From: Novacetimonas pomaceti
GTDB taxonomy: Bacteria > Pseudomonadota > Alphaproteobacteria > Acetobacterales > Acetobacteraceae
Length of the DNA stretch: 64,000 nucleotides
Direction: 5' to 3'
Assembly: GCF_003207955.1 (NCBI RefSeq)
Contig: NZ_NOXG01000002.1
Location: 248,001-312,000 of the forward strand
Below are positions 28,607 through 37,078 of the stretch, one piece after another (the first letter of the stretch is position 1; the number at the start of each line of letters is the position of its first letter). A program made the position numbers and the translations under genes. The notes under the pieces are model-generated. The model had not been told where the DNA came from. It saw nothing but the letters and a program-made list of their open reading frames with translations, and did not search any database.

Positions 28607-29211
28607 TGGCGCATAATATTACTGCTGATGCGGCCCACGCCCACGAAGAACACCACGAATCTCCCGTGGTGTTCGGGTTCTGGCTGTATCTGATGACGGA
28701 CTGCATCATCTTCGGCACGCTGTTTGCTGTGTTCGCGGTGCTGCGGACCCAGTTCAACGGCGGACCGAATGGTCATGAAGTCTTCGAACTGTCGGGTGTC
28801 GGAATTGAAACAGCGATCCTGCTGCTCAGCTCCATTACCTACGGTTTCGGCATGATCGCCGCACACGATAACAAGATCAGCACGATGCGGACCTGGCTGG
28901 GGGTGACCTTCCTGCTGGGCCTGGGCTTCCTGTTCATGGAACTTCGTGAGTTCTCTCACATGATTGCCGAAGGCAACGGCCCGGATCGCAGCGCGTTCCT
29001 GTCGTCGTTCTTCACGCTGGTTGGCACGCATGGTCTGCATGTCACCTGCGGCCTTCTGTGGATGGCGGTTCTGCTGTTCCAGACGGCAGGCAAGACCGAG
29101 CTGAACGAGCGCATGATCAACAAGCTCACCTGCCTCAGCCTGTTCTGGCACTTTCTGGACATCGTCTGGATCTGTGTCTTCACCTTTGTCTATCTGATGA
29201 GTGTGATCTGA
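28606..29211 (+). CDS. cyoC: Ubiquinol oxidase subunit III
   Basis: 201 residues with five membrane helices, matching the short quinol-oxidase version of subunit III. It starts in a TAATG overlap with cyoB and ends in a TGATG overlap with cyoD. N-terminal His-rich segment (AHAHEEHHE) then FGFWLYLMTDCIIFG, a family signature. It stabilises the subunit I core. Confidence 0.96.
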   Translation: MAHNITADAAHAHEEHHESPVVFGFWLYLMTDCIIFGTLFAVFAVLRTQFNGGPNGHEVFELSGVGIETAILLLSSITYGFGMIAAHDNKISTMRTWLGVTFLLGLGFLFMELREFSHMIAEGNGPDRSAFLSSFFTLVGTHGLHVTCGLLWMAVLLFQTAGKTELNERMINKLTCLSLFWHFLDIVWICVFTFVYLMSVI

Positions 29212-29543
29212 TGTCTGATGCACATACATCCGCCTCAGGCGAGAGCCACGGGAGTGTAGGGTCTTACCTCACCGGGTTCGTGATCTCTGTTCTGCTGACG
29301 GCAGCGGCCTTCGGTCTGGTGATGGCGCATACGTTCTCACCGTCCGGAACCGCCGGGGCGATCACGCTCCTCGCCGTGGTGCAGATCGTCGTTCACCTGA
29401 TCTTCTTCCTGCATATGAACGCTTCGTCCGAGCAGCGTTGGAATGTCATGGCCTTCGCTTTCACGGTCGTGACGGTTCTGATCCTGGTTGGCGGCACGGT
29501 CTTCATCATGCATGACACCGCGATCAACATGATGTCGCGCTAA
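29211..29543 (+). CDS. cyoD: Ubiquinol oxidase subunit IV
   Basis: 110 residues with three membrane helices and a His-containing central helix (VHLIFFLHMN). It starts in the TGATG overlap with cyoC. It assists Cu-B insertion and assembly in E. coli. The operon ends here: no cyoE (haem O synthase) or SURF1 gene follows, so these must lie elsewhere. Confidence 0.95.
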   Translation: MSDAHTSASGESHGSVGSYLTGFVISVLLTAAAFGLVMAHTFSPSGTAGAITLLAVVQIVVHLIFFLHMNASSEQRWNVMAFAFTVVTVLILVGGTVFIMHDTAINMMSR

Positions 29544-29559
29544 GCGATATCAGCCGGGT

Positions 29560-29635
29560 CCGGGCATCCCGCAAAGGATGCCCGGCCAGGGATCAAAAAA
29601 AGGGCCGGCGAGGAAATCCTCGCCGGCCCTTTTTC
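29560..29635 (+). terminator. Tandem hairpin terminator of the cyo operon
   Basis: The first hairpin is CCGGGCATCC with GGATGCCCGG (29560-29585). The second is AGGGCCGGCGAGGA with its complement (29601-29630) followed by TTTTT; A runs upstream make it a possible bidirectional terminator for the convergent ferredoxin gene. Confidence 0.9.
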
Positions 29636-29683
29636 ATGAACGGGGTGCCCGGATCAGTTTTCTCCGGGCCAGTTTTCCCTAGA

Positions 29684-30016
29684 TCAGTTTTTCTGGGGTT
29701 CCGGGGACAGCAGTTCGGCCTTGTTGGGCTTGTCCTTCCATTCCTCCGCATCGGCGGGGGGTTCGCCCTTGCGGGTGATGTTGGGCCAGACGCCTGCGTA
29801 TTTGGCGTTGATTTCCGCCCAGGCGGTGGCGCGGTCGTCGCTATCGGGAAAGATTGCCTCGGCCGGGCATTCCGGCTCGCACACGCCGCAGTCGATGCAT
29901 TCGTCCGGGCTGATTACCAGGAAGTTTTCACCCGCATAGAAGCAGTCGACGGGGCAGACCTCGACGCAATCCATGAACTTGCAGCGAATGCAGTTTTCGG
30001 TGACCACATAGGTCAT
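29684..30016 (-). CDS. fdxA: 7Fe ferredoxin (FdxA type)
   Basis: 110 residues. Cysteine motifs CIRCKFMDCVEVCPVDC and CIDCGVCEPECP give one [3Fe-4S] and one [4Fe-4S] cluster as in Azotobacter ferredoxin I. The C-terminal extension (WAEINAKYAGVWPNI) is characteristic of the alphaproteobacterial FdxA group. It is a low-potential cytoplasmic electron carrier; partner unknown. It follows the S4-protein gene on the same strand after 177 nt. Confidence 0.95.
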   Translation of the reverse strand: MTYVVTENCIRCKFMDCVEVCPVDCFYAGENFLVISPDECIDCGVCEPECPAEAIFPDSDDRATAWAEINAKYAGVWPNITRKGEPPADAEEWKDKPNKAELLSPEPQKN

Positions 30017-30193
30017 CGCCTATCTCCGATCATTATTTACAGGCCGAAGCAGTATGTCTTCCAGCCAGGGACATGAGACGAGGGCGCCATCCAGGGCAGA
30101 AAACCTCATCGAGAATGGCCGAAGATATGAGAGGCTTTTGCCATTGTGGCAAGTCAAAGACGCCCATAAATGAATAATCCGTGGCGTGGTGTG

Positions 30194-30526
30194 TTATTCG
30201 CGATGCTTTTCATCAATTTCTGGAATAATCTCATATAGCATCCGTGCAGCTGACGCGCCTTCGCGGCGGCGGGCAAAGCCCGTGACGCGAACGACCATCA
30301 CGGTGCGACGATCCGGTGACGGCAGGGTCAGGACATCGCCGATATGCACCTGGGCATGGGCCTTTACGGTGCGCTGGCGGTTGATGCGGACATGCCCCGT
30401 TGCGATGAATTCCCCGCAGTCGTTACGACTCCGCGCAAATCGTGCATGCCACAGCCACAGGTCCAGCCGCTGCGTCTGCGCGATCCCGTCCTGCGTGACG
30501 GGCGCGGCGGATGGCCTGCGGCTCAT
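30194..30526 (-). CDS. S4-domain RNA-binding protein (Hsp15-like)
   Basis: 110 residues. An S4 fold lies near the N-terminus (QRLDLWLWHARFARSR ... GHVRINRQ), as in Hsp15/HslR, which recycles stalled 50S subunits carrying nascent peptidyl-tRNA. C-terminal tail is basic then acidic. The start overlaps the stop of the upstream helicase gene by 4 nt (ATGA), a conserved alphaproteobacterial pairing, so the two are probably co-expressed RNA-acting proteins. Confidence 0.9.
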   Translation of the reverse strand: MSRRPSAAPVTQDGIAQTQRLDLWLWHARFARSRNDCGEFIATGHVRINRQRTVKAHAQVHIGDVLTLPSPDRRTVMVVRVTGFARRREGASAARMLYEIIPEIDEKHRE

Positions 30527-33216
30527 GCCCTGCGGTCCCTCAGCACCGCCAGCGCGGCGAAGGGGTGATCCTCGCGAATGGCCGGGCGACGGGCGACGAC
30601 CTGAACATCCCCTGCTGATCCATGTCCATGCGCGCCCTCCTGCCGCCGGGAATGGCGGCCCGATACGGGGCCTGACGCCCCGGATGATCCCTTGCGGCGC
30701 AGGCGGCCCACCAGCATGGTCGGGGCAGGGGGGCCGAACTGTTCAGGTGGCATCGGGCGTGGTGGCCGCACATGGATGTCCAGCCCCTTCAGCACGGCCT
30801 GTATGGCGTCACGGCGGATGCTCAGGCGCGATGCCAGCGCGTGCGACAGCGGCACGGGATGCTGCCGTGTCTGGCGTGTCAGTTCGGTAATCAGCTTTTC
30901 CGCGATATCGACGCGGATTCGCACGGGGCCTGCCCGCATCCAGCCCATGCGGTCCATGAACGGGGCGGGCAGCAGGTCATGGGGCACGGAGATCCTGCCG
31001 GGGGCTGGCAGGTCCGGGATTTCCGTTTCCATGTGGGCGCATGTCAGGATGGCGCGCAGGCGCATGCCGCGCGGCTTCATCAGCGCGGGCATGAACAGCG
31101 CCAGCTGCCCGATGCGGATCCCCAGCCGGCCAAGGTGCCCCCGCAGGCCGCGCGAACGTTCCTCGTGCCGTTCCAGTGGCGTGAGGCCCGCGCCTTCCAT
31201 CAGGCGATGCACGACCCCACGCAGGGTCGGGTCGTCCGGCATGGCGGCCTGGGCCGCGAACAGGGGGGCGAAGACCTCGCGCACATGCCGCCCCAGCCAT
31301 TCCGCCAGCCGTTCGCGGATACGCTCGCGCTGCACGTTATCCAGCAGCGGATTGTCCAGGACCTCGATACGGGGATGCAGCAGCTGATGGCCCCGTCGCA
31401 GGCGCGCGACATTGACGCCTTCCCATGTCAGGTGGCGGCCGTCCTCCGCGAAATCGAAACAGGAATCCGGCGCGTGGGCCAGCACATGCACCCGGCGCGG
31501 GATTTCGGTGCGCACGGCCCGTCGCGCCGCGCGCATCAGCAGCCGCCGGTCCGGGACATCAATCCCCTCGGCCAGAAGGTCCAGCCCCGCGATGCGCCCG
31601 ACGGCATGGCCCTCCACCAGGACCTCGCCCTGTGCCGTGACGGCGGACAGCAGGTCGTCAGCACCCCCTTCATCCAGGCGCCGGATCAGGGTTGCCGCGC
31701 GCCGGTCGACAAAGCGGGCGGTCAGCTGTTCATGCAGGGCATCGGAAAGCTGGTTTTCGGCCTCCCGCGTGCGGTCCTGCCAGTACTGCGCGTTGCGCAG
31801 CCAGTCGGGACGCGCGGCGATATAGGCGCAGACACGGATGCCGGACAGGCGGTGCATCAGGGAATCGATCGTGCCCTCGGGACGCAGGAAGGCGGCGATC
31901 TGCCCTTCCATCCAGGCAGGGGGCACCCGTCCGTCGCGCATGACATAGGAAAAGACGCGCGCGCACAGGCGGATATGGCTTTCATCGCCCAGCTTGCGGA
32001 AATCGGGGATCTGGCAGCTTTCCCACAACAGGCGGGTCGCCGCGCGTGAACGGGCAAGGGCGCGGATTTCCGGATTGGCCGCCAGACTGGCGAGCGCGAG
32101 CACATCCGACGCCTCATGCCCCGCTGTCAGTTCCGGCAGCGGCGGGGAGCGCCCCAGACTCGACAGCAGCGCGTCGGGACTGGAAAAATCGAGTTCGCTG
32201 TTACGCCACGACAGGCGCGTCAGCGGGTCGAAACGGTGTTCCTCCACCGCTTCGGCGACCTCTTCGGACAGGGGGCGGCACATTCCGGTCGTGCCGAAGG
32301 TTCCGTCGCGCAGGCCCCGCCCGGCCCGGCCCGCGACCTGCGCGATTTCGGCGGGCGTCAGGGGGCGCATGCGCGTGCCGTCGAACTTCGACAGGCTGGC
32401 GAAGGCGACATGGTTGACATCCATGTTCAGCCCCATGCCGATCGCATCCGTCGCGACGAGGTAGTCGACCTCCTTGTCCTGATACAGGGCGACCTGTGCG
32501 TTGCGGGTGCGCGGCGACAGCTGTCCCATCACGATGGCGCATCCCCCGCGCCTGCGGCGGATCAGTTCGGCGATGGCGTAAACCTCGGCCGCGGAAAAGG
32601 CGACGATGGCCGAACGGGGCGGCAGGCGCGTCAGCTTGGTGGCCCCGGTATGCGCCAGGTGGGACAGGCGCGGGCGGTGGTCGATTTCGATGCCCGGCAC
32701 CAGCCGGCGCAGCAGGGGGCGGATGGTGTCGGCCCCCAGGAACATGGTTTCCACCTGTCCGCGCGCATGCAGCAGGCGGTCTGTGAAGATATGCCCCCGG
32801 TCCGGATCGGCGCAGAGCTGGATTTCATCGACGGCGACGAACGCGACCCGCCGGTCAAGGGGCATTGCCTCCACCGTGCAGGAAAACCAGCGCGCGTTGG
32901 GCGGGATGATCTTTTCCTCGCCGGTGATGAGCGCGACGGCCCCGGCCCCCTTGCGCGCGACCATGCGGTCATAGTTTTCGCGTGCCAGAAGACGCAGCGG
33001 AAAGCCGATGATGCCACTGGCATGCGCCAGCATCCGTTCGATGGCCAGATGCGTCTTTCCGGTATTGGTGGGGCCGAGTACGGCGCGCACCTGCGCGGAG
33101 GACGAAATGCCGGTCGCGCGTCCGGCGGCGGAATGAAGGGGGCCAGCCCCCATGGGTACACCCGTCATGCCAGCATGCTCTGGCGACCTGCGTGCAAATG
33201 CAAGCAAAACCCGCAT
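30523..33216 (-). CDS. Suv3-like SF2 helicase
   Basis: 897 residues. Walker A GPTNTGKTHLA near residue 48, DEIQ box VDEIQLCAD, motif III-type FLGADT, and motif VI QVAGRAGRG define a Ski2/Suv3-type helicase, the bacterial relative of the mitochondrial RNA degradosome helicase. The C-terminal third includes a Suv3-like all-helical region and a charged tail (GRHSRRQEGAHGHG). Start is uncertain: the ATG at 33216 has a poor ribosome site, and internal ATGs at 33168 and 33153 are alternatives. It overlaps the S4 gene by 4 nt. Confidence 0.88.
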   Translation of the reverse strand: MRVLLAFARRSPEHAGMTGVPMGAGPLHSAAGRATGISSSAQVRAVLGPTNTGKTHLAIERMLAHASGIIGFPLRLLARENYDRMVARKGAGAVALITGEEKIIPPNARWFSCTVEAMPLDRRVAFVAVDEIQLCADPDRGHIFTDRLLHARGQVETMFLGADTIRPLLRRLVPGIEIDHRPRLSHLAHTGATKLTRLPPRSAIVAFSAAEVYAIAELIRRRRGGCAIVMGQLSPRTRNAQVALYQDKEVDYLVATDAIGMGLNMDVNHVAFASLSKFDGTRMRPLTPAEIAQVAGRAGRGLRDGTFGTTGMCRPLSEEVAEAVEEHRFDPLTRLSWRNSELDFSSPDALLSSLGRSPPLPELTAGHEASDVLALASLAANPEIRALARSRAATRLLWESCQIPDFRKLGDESHIRLCARVFSYVMRDGRVPPAWMEGQIAAFLRPEGTIDSLMHRLSGIRVCAYIAARPDWLRNAQYWQDRTREAENQLSDALHEQLTARFVDRRAATLIRRLDEGGADDLLSAVTAQGEVLVEGHAVGRIAGLDLLAEGIDVPDRRLLMRAARRAVRTEIPRRVHVLAHAPDSCFDFAEDGRHLTWEGVNVARLRRGHQLLHPRIEVLDNPLLDNVQRERIRERLAEWLGRHVREVFAPLFAAQAAMPDDPTLRGVVHRLMEGAGLTPLERHEERSRGLRGHLGRLGIRIGQLALFMPALMKPRGMRLRAILTCAHMETEIPDLPAPGRISVPHDLLPAPFMDRMGWMRAGPVRIRVDIAEKLITELTRQTRQHPVPLSHALASRLSIRRDAIQAVLKGLDIHVRPPRPMPPEQFGPPAPTMLVGRLRRKGSSGASGPVSGRHSRRQEGAHGHGSAGDVQVVARRPAIREDHPFAALAVLRDRRA

Positions 33217-33288
33217 ACCTGTCCGTATATTGCACTGTCATGGCTTGCACGCCGCGCGTGTCGGACGCACGCTGGAGATGAAAATGAC

Positions 33289-34746
33289 ATGAAAGGGCCA
33301 GATGTCATGACACTTGACGATTTTCCCTGCCTGCTGCCGCAGGCGGCGGTGGGCGGGCATCGCGTGCGGGTGGTCCATGCGCTTCGCCCTGCCCAGCTGC
33401 CGCAGCTTGCTGACCTGGCGGGCGGCCGGGCGGTGGCCTTTGCCACGGACATGGGCTTTGGCGCGAAATATGGCGAGGTGCTGCTTCTGCCCGGCGATCA
33501 GGGCGTGGAATCGGCGCTGCTGGGGCTGGGCGATGGCAGGGACGATGGCGGCTGTGATCCGTTCGTCTTCGGGGCGCTGCCGCCGCGCCTGCCCGCAGGC
33601 GCGTGGCGTGTGCAGGCGCCCGCGGATGTCGGGGCGGGGGATATCGTCCTTGGCTTCTGCCTTGGCGCCTACCGGATGCCCGCGTTCGGGCGCGCCCGGT
33701 CATCGGACAGTGATGCCCCCCGCCTTGTGGTGACGGAACAGGCCGTCGCATCCGCCGAGGTCGCGGCATGCATCTGCCAGGGGCGTGACCTCATCAACAC
33801 GCCTCCCAACCTGATGGGACCGATGGACCTGGCCGATGCCGCGCGCCTGACGCTGTCGGCGCAGGGCGCGGATGTGAAGGTCATCACGGGCGAGGAACTG
33901 CGGCGCGACTATCCCACCGTGGCGCATGTGGGCATGGGATCCGACCGGCCGCCCTGCGTCGTGGTGGCGCAATGGCGTGGCAGCGGGGCGGACGTGAATG
34001 CGCCGCTGCTGTCGCTGGCGGGCAAGGGGGTGTGTTTCGATACGGGGGGATACGACATCAAGCCCGCGTCCTCCATGCTGCGGATGAAAAAGGACATGGG
34101 GGGCGCCGCGCTGATGCTGTCGCTGGCGCGGCTGGTGATGCTGCGCGACCTGCCGCTGCGTCTGGAACTGCGGCTGGGCTGTGTTGAAAACAGCGTGTCG
34201 GGCCATGCCATGCGTCCGTCGGACGTGATTGTCACCCGTTCGGGACAGACGGTGGAGGTCGGCAATACCGACGCGGAAGGGCGGCTGGTGCTGTGCGACC
34301 TGCTGAGTGCTGCGTGCGACTCCGGCCCTGATCTCCTGATCGACGCGGCCACGCTGACCGGGGCGGCGCGCGTGGCGCTGGGGCCGGACCTGCCCGCGCT
34401 GTTCTGCAATGACGATGCGGTTGCGGTTCACCTGCTGGCGGCGGGCGACATGTGCGCCGATCCGATGTGGCGTCTGCCGCTGTGGAACGGGTATCGCGAA
34501 TGGCTGCGCAGTCCGGTGGCAGATATGAACAATATTTCATCCCGACCCATGGCGGGGGCGGTCACGGCGGCCCTGTTTTTGCAGAATTTTGTCAAAACTG
34601 GTGTGCGCTGGGCTCATATCGATACGTATGGATGGAATGATTCCGCACGTCCCGGTCGTCCGGAGGGTGGAGAAAACCTTTGTTTAAGAGCAACTTACGA
34701 AGGAATTTTAAAAATCTTCGATTTCGGTGGGAGAAAAGGTGACTGA
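33289..34746 (+). CDS. M17-family leucyl aminopeptidase
   Basis: About 485 residues from the ATG at 33289 (MKGPDV); a second ATG at 33307 has a slightly better AAAGGG site. The open frame runs far upstream through the antisense of the helicase and that part is not coding. Metal-binding blocks are complete: the KGVCFDTGGYDIKP lysine and aspartate, the MKKDMGGAA lysine and aspartate, and NTDAEGRLVL, the M17 signature octapeptide. Two-zinc cytoplasmic exopeptidase removing N-terminal residues. The N-terminal domain diverges from PepA. Confidence 0.92.
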   Translation: MKGPDVMTLDDFPCLLPQAAVGGHRVRVVHALRPAQLPQLADLAGGRAVAFATDMGFGAKYGEVLLLPGDQGVESALLGLGDGRDDGGCDPFVFGALPPRLPAGAWRVQAPADVGAGDIVLGFCLGAYRMPAFGRARSSDSDAPRLVVTEQAVASAEVAACICQGRDLINTPPNLMGPMDLADAARLTLSAQGADVKVITGEELRRDYPTVAHVGMGSDRPPCVVVAQWRGSGADVNAPLLSLAGKGVCFDTGGYDIKPASSMLRMKKDMGGAALMLSLARLVMLRDLPLRLELRLGCVENSVSGHAMRPSDVIVTRSGQTVEVGNTDAEGRLVLCDLLSAACDSGPDLLIDAATLTGAARVALGPDLPALFCNDDAVAVHLLAAGDMCADPMWRLPLWNGYREWLRSPVADMNNISSRPMAGAVTAALFLQNFVKTGVRWAHIDTYGWNDSARPGRPEGGENLCLRATYEGILKIFDFGGRKGD

Positions 34747-34907
34747 AGTAACGATCCGTCCCAGAAACTAATTTGCATTCTGCGACTTATATATGCCGTA
34801 ATTGCCAATTATATGTGCAATACCATAGTTACCCCGTGTCCGACCGACACCGCAGGCAGGGAGGCCTGTCCGGGCCGGCCTCTGGACAACAGACAAGGAT
34901 TGTAGTG

Positions 34908-35324
34908 ATGGCAATGTCATCAGGTTCGGATTCGATGATCAATACCCTGCGCGACACCATTGTTTCGATGGTGCGTCGTGATGGCCCCGATCTGTCGGCG
35001 CGTCAGCTGGCGGTCTTCCTGACCTGCTACCTGCAGGATGACGCGCATACGGTGCGTGGCCTCGCGGCGGAGCTGAACGTGTCCAAGCCCGCGATCACCC
35101 GCGCGCTGGACCGCCTGCAGGACCTCGACCTTGCGTGGCGCACGCGCGACCCGATGGATGGCCGTTCGGTCCTGATCCGTCGCACGCTCAAGGGCAAGGC
35201 CTACCTGCGCGACCTGTCGGCCATCGTGAACGAGGCGACGGCCCCGCGCGAAGAGGAAGCCGCAGCCCCGGTCCGCAAGGTGCGCGGCCGCCGTATGGAA
35301 GATCGCCTGCGTCGCGCGGGCTGA
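34908..35324 (+). CDS. Small MarR-like winged-helix regulator
   Basis: 138 residues from the ATG at 34908 after ACAAGGAT; the frame opens at 34773 but the extra part is not family-like. A winged helix-turn-helix is readable: ARQLAVFLTCYL, VRGLAAELNVSKPAITRALDRL (recognition helix) and a wing at DGRSVLIRRT. The C-terminus is acidic then Arg-rich (RKVRGRRMEDRLRR). Homologues are annotated MarR family in acetic acid bacteria. Target genes unknown. It lies 161 nt after the aminopeptidase and 121 nt before the secreted protein. Confidence 0.8.
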   Translation: MAMSSGSDSMINTLRDTIVSMVRRDGPDLSARQLAVFLTCYLQDDAHTVRGLAAELNVSKPAITRALDRLQDLDLAWRTRDPMDGRSVLIRRTLKGKAYLRDLSAIVNEATAPREEEAAAPVRKVRGRRMEDRLRRAG

Positions 35325-35445
35325 GGCTGCCTGGCCAGGGGGCTGTGAGTTTCTCATGGCCCCATGCAACCGCCGCCCTTGTGGCGCGTCAGGTGGTGGC
35401 TATCTTCCTTTCATACGGTAACGGGCAAACGGGTAGGAGAAATCG

Positions 35446-35895
35446 ATGATTCGCATGGTAACCCGCGCGGCGGCAGTCGCCCTTGTGGCGATGCCTCTTC
35501 TTGGCGTCGCGGCTCAGGCCGATGATGCGCTTGGAACGCCGGTGGGACATGTCACGATCAAGGTTCAGTCCGCCGATATCGGTATCGGTCGCACCTGGGG
35601 ATCGGGACGTCTGACGTTCCAGAAACATACCTATCGTTTCCGCATCGATGGTGGGTCCATCGCGGCGGTCGGCTATTCCAAGGTCACGGGCAGCGGCGAA
35701 GTCTATAATCTGCATGCCGCCAAGGATCTGGAAGGCAGCTATGCCGCCGTGAATGGCGAGGCCACTGCCGGGACAGGCGTCGGGGGTATCGTGCTGAGCA
35801 ACCCCAACGGCGTGAAGATCAAGTTGGTGACCCAGAGCAAGGGCGGTCGCCTTGCCGCCGCGGCGCAGGGCATGAAGATCACGATGGTCAGGTAA
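35446..35895 (+). CDS. Secreted protein, DUF1134/EipA-like
   Basis: 149 residues with a clear signal peptide (AAAVALVAMPLLGVAAQA|DDAL). The mature part is Gly-rich beta-strand sequence (GRTWGSGRLTF, GEVYNLHAAKDLEGSYAAV, LSNPNGVKIKL) that resembles the periplasmic beta-barrel family DUF1134/EipA or YSC84-type lipid-binding proteins; assignment is from memory and uncertain. Possible cell-envelope role. Preceded by a GGTAGGAGAAATCG ribosome site and followed by a terminator. Confidence 0.6.
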   Translation: MIRMVTRAAAVALVAMPLLGVAAQADDALGTPVGHVTIKVQSADIGIGRTWGSGRLTFQKHTYRFRIDGGSIAAVGYSKVTGSGEVYNLHAAKDLEGSYAAVNGEATAGTGVGGIVLSNPNGVKIKLVTQSKGGRLAAAAQGMKITMVR

Positions 35896-35957
35896 GCTGG
35901 CGTCCAGCAAGCGCGCCTGACATCCATGCACCCCGTTGCGGGGCGACAGTCACAAGG

Positions 35958-35988
35958 GGGACCGGCCGTAGGGTCGGTCCCTTTTTTG
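35958..35988 (+). terminator. Rho-independent terminator of the secreted-protein gene
   Basis: GGGACCGGCC with GGTCGGTCCC (one G-T pair), loop GTAG, then six T. It lies between convergent genes. Confidence 0.9.
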
Positions 35989-35999
35989 TTGGGAAAAGC

Positions 36000-37004
36000 C
36001 TACCACCCGCCGATGGGATGGGTGTGGGTGCGATGGATGACATAGGCGGCCCACGCCACCTGTGGACCAAGGGCCAGTGCAAAGGCGACCGGAAGCGATA
36101 CCAGTCCCGCGCGGGCCATCCACGCCATGCTCCCCCCCAGAAGACAGCCCCCCCATGCCATGGGTGCGATGATGGCGCAGGACAGCCCGGTCCGGTGCGC
36201 GATCTGGTACAGGTGCCCCCGGTGTGCCGTCGTAACCGATTCGCCTTCGTAATATCGCCGTACCAGCGTGAACAGCACGTCGCCCATGAAGTTGGCCAGC
36301 AGCAGCACCATGACGCTCCAGCCCCAGCAGCCGCCCTTATGGCCCATGATCAGGCCGAGCGTCCCCAGCACCATGCCGCATCCCTGGCTGCCGACATCGC
36401 CCATGAAAATACGGGCATGGGGAAAATTGAACGGCATGAAGCCTGTCATCGCGATCGCCATGGCCAGGGCGATGGGCGTGACGACCCCGGCCCCCGCCAT
36501 GGGGGCAAGCCATGCCAGCATCAGGCAGGCGCACAGGACCGTCCCCGATGCCAGCCCGTTCAGCCCGTCCATGAAATTGACGCAGTTCGCCATGAAGACC
36601 AGCCAGGCGATGCTGGCGATGATGTCGAAAATTCCTGTCTGGCCGCCGTATGAAACGTGCAGGGACAAGACGATGGTGACAGCTGCCGCGCACTGTGCCA
36701 GCAGCTTGATGGCGGCGGATTGTGGCCGGATGTCATCGTACCACGACACAAGGCAGAGCAGCGCGAGCCCGCCGAGGAAACCCCCCACCGGAAAGCTGCT
36801 CCAGCCTGTTCCCCATATCATGAAGGCGGGAAGCAGCCCGGCCATGAACGCGGTCATGACGCCGATCCCCCCGCCGGTCGGCACCGCGACGGCATGGGCG
36901 CTGCGCGCGACGGGATGATCCAGCACCCGCACGCGGATCATGACCCGCACCAGCAGCGCGGAAAGACACCAGATCGCCACGGACAGTGCCGCCGTCGCCA
37001 TCAC
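36000..37004 (-). CDS. WecA/MraY-like polyprenyl-phosphate sugar-1-phosphate transferase
   Basis: 334 residues, about 10-11 membrane helices. Family motifs are in order: SWYDDIRP (the DDxxD-type metal/prenyl site), NCVNFMDGLNGLA, ARIFMGDVGSQ and HRGHLYQI, the WecA-type C-terminal loop. Such enzymes start O-antigen or exopolysaccharide units by moving HexNAc-1-phosphate from UDP-sugar to undecaprenyl phosphate. It is divergent from the sugar dehydratase gene (74 nt between starts), which argues that both serve the same surface glycan. Confidence 0.9.
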   Translation of the reverse strand: MMATAALSVAIWCLSALLVRVMIRVRVLDHPVARSAHAVAVPTGGGIGVMTAFMAGLLPAFMIWGTGWSSFPVGGFLGGLALLCLVSWYDDIRPQSAAIKLLAQCAAAVTIVLSLHVSYGGQTGIFDIIASIAWLVFMANCVNFMDGLNGLASGTVLCACLMLAWLAPMAGAGVVTPIALAMAIAMTGFMPFNFPHARIFMGDVGSQGCGMVLGTLGLIMGHKGGCWGWSVMVLLLANFMGDVLFTLVRRYYEGESVTTAHRGHLYQIAHRTGLSCAIIAPMAWGGCLLGGSMAWMARAGLVSLPVAFALALGPQVAWAAYVIHRTHTHPIGGW

Positions 37005-37078
37005 GGGACCGGCTTTACGCTTTGGAACATGATCTTCCCTTTGGACGCTCTTTCTGCTGGGCTATAGGGGGAAGGGCA

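Noticed and set aside
32116..33288. Upstream extension of the aminopeptidase frame
   Set aside because: It runs antisense through the Suv3-like helicase; the family sequence begins only near 33307.
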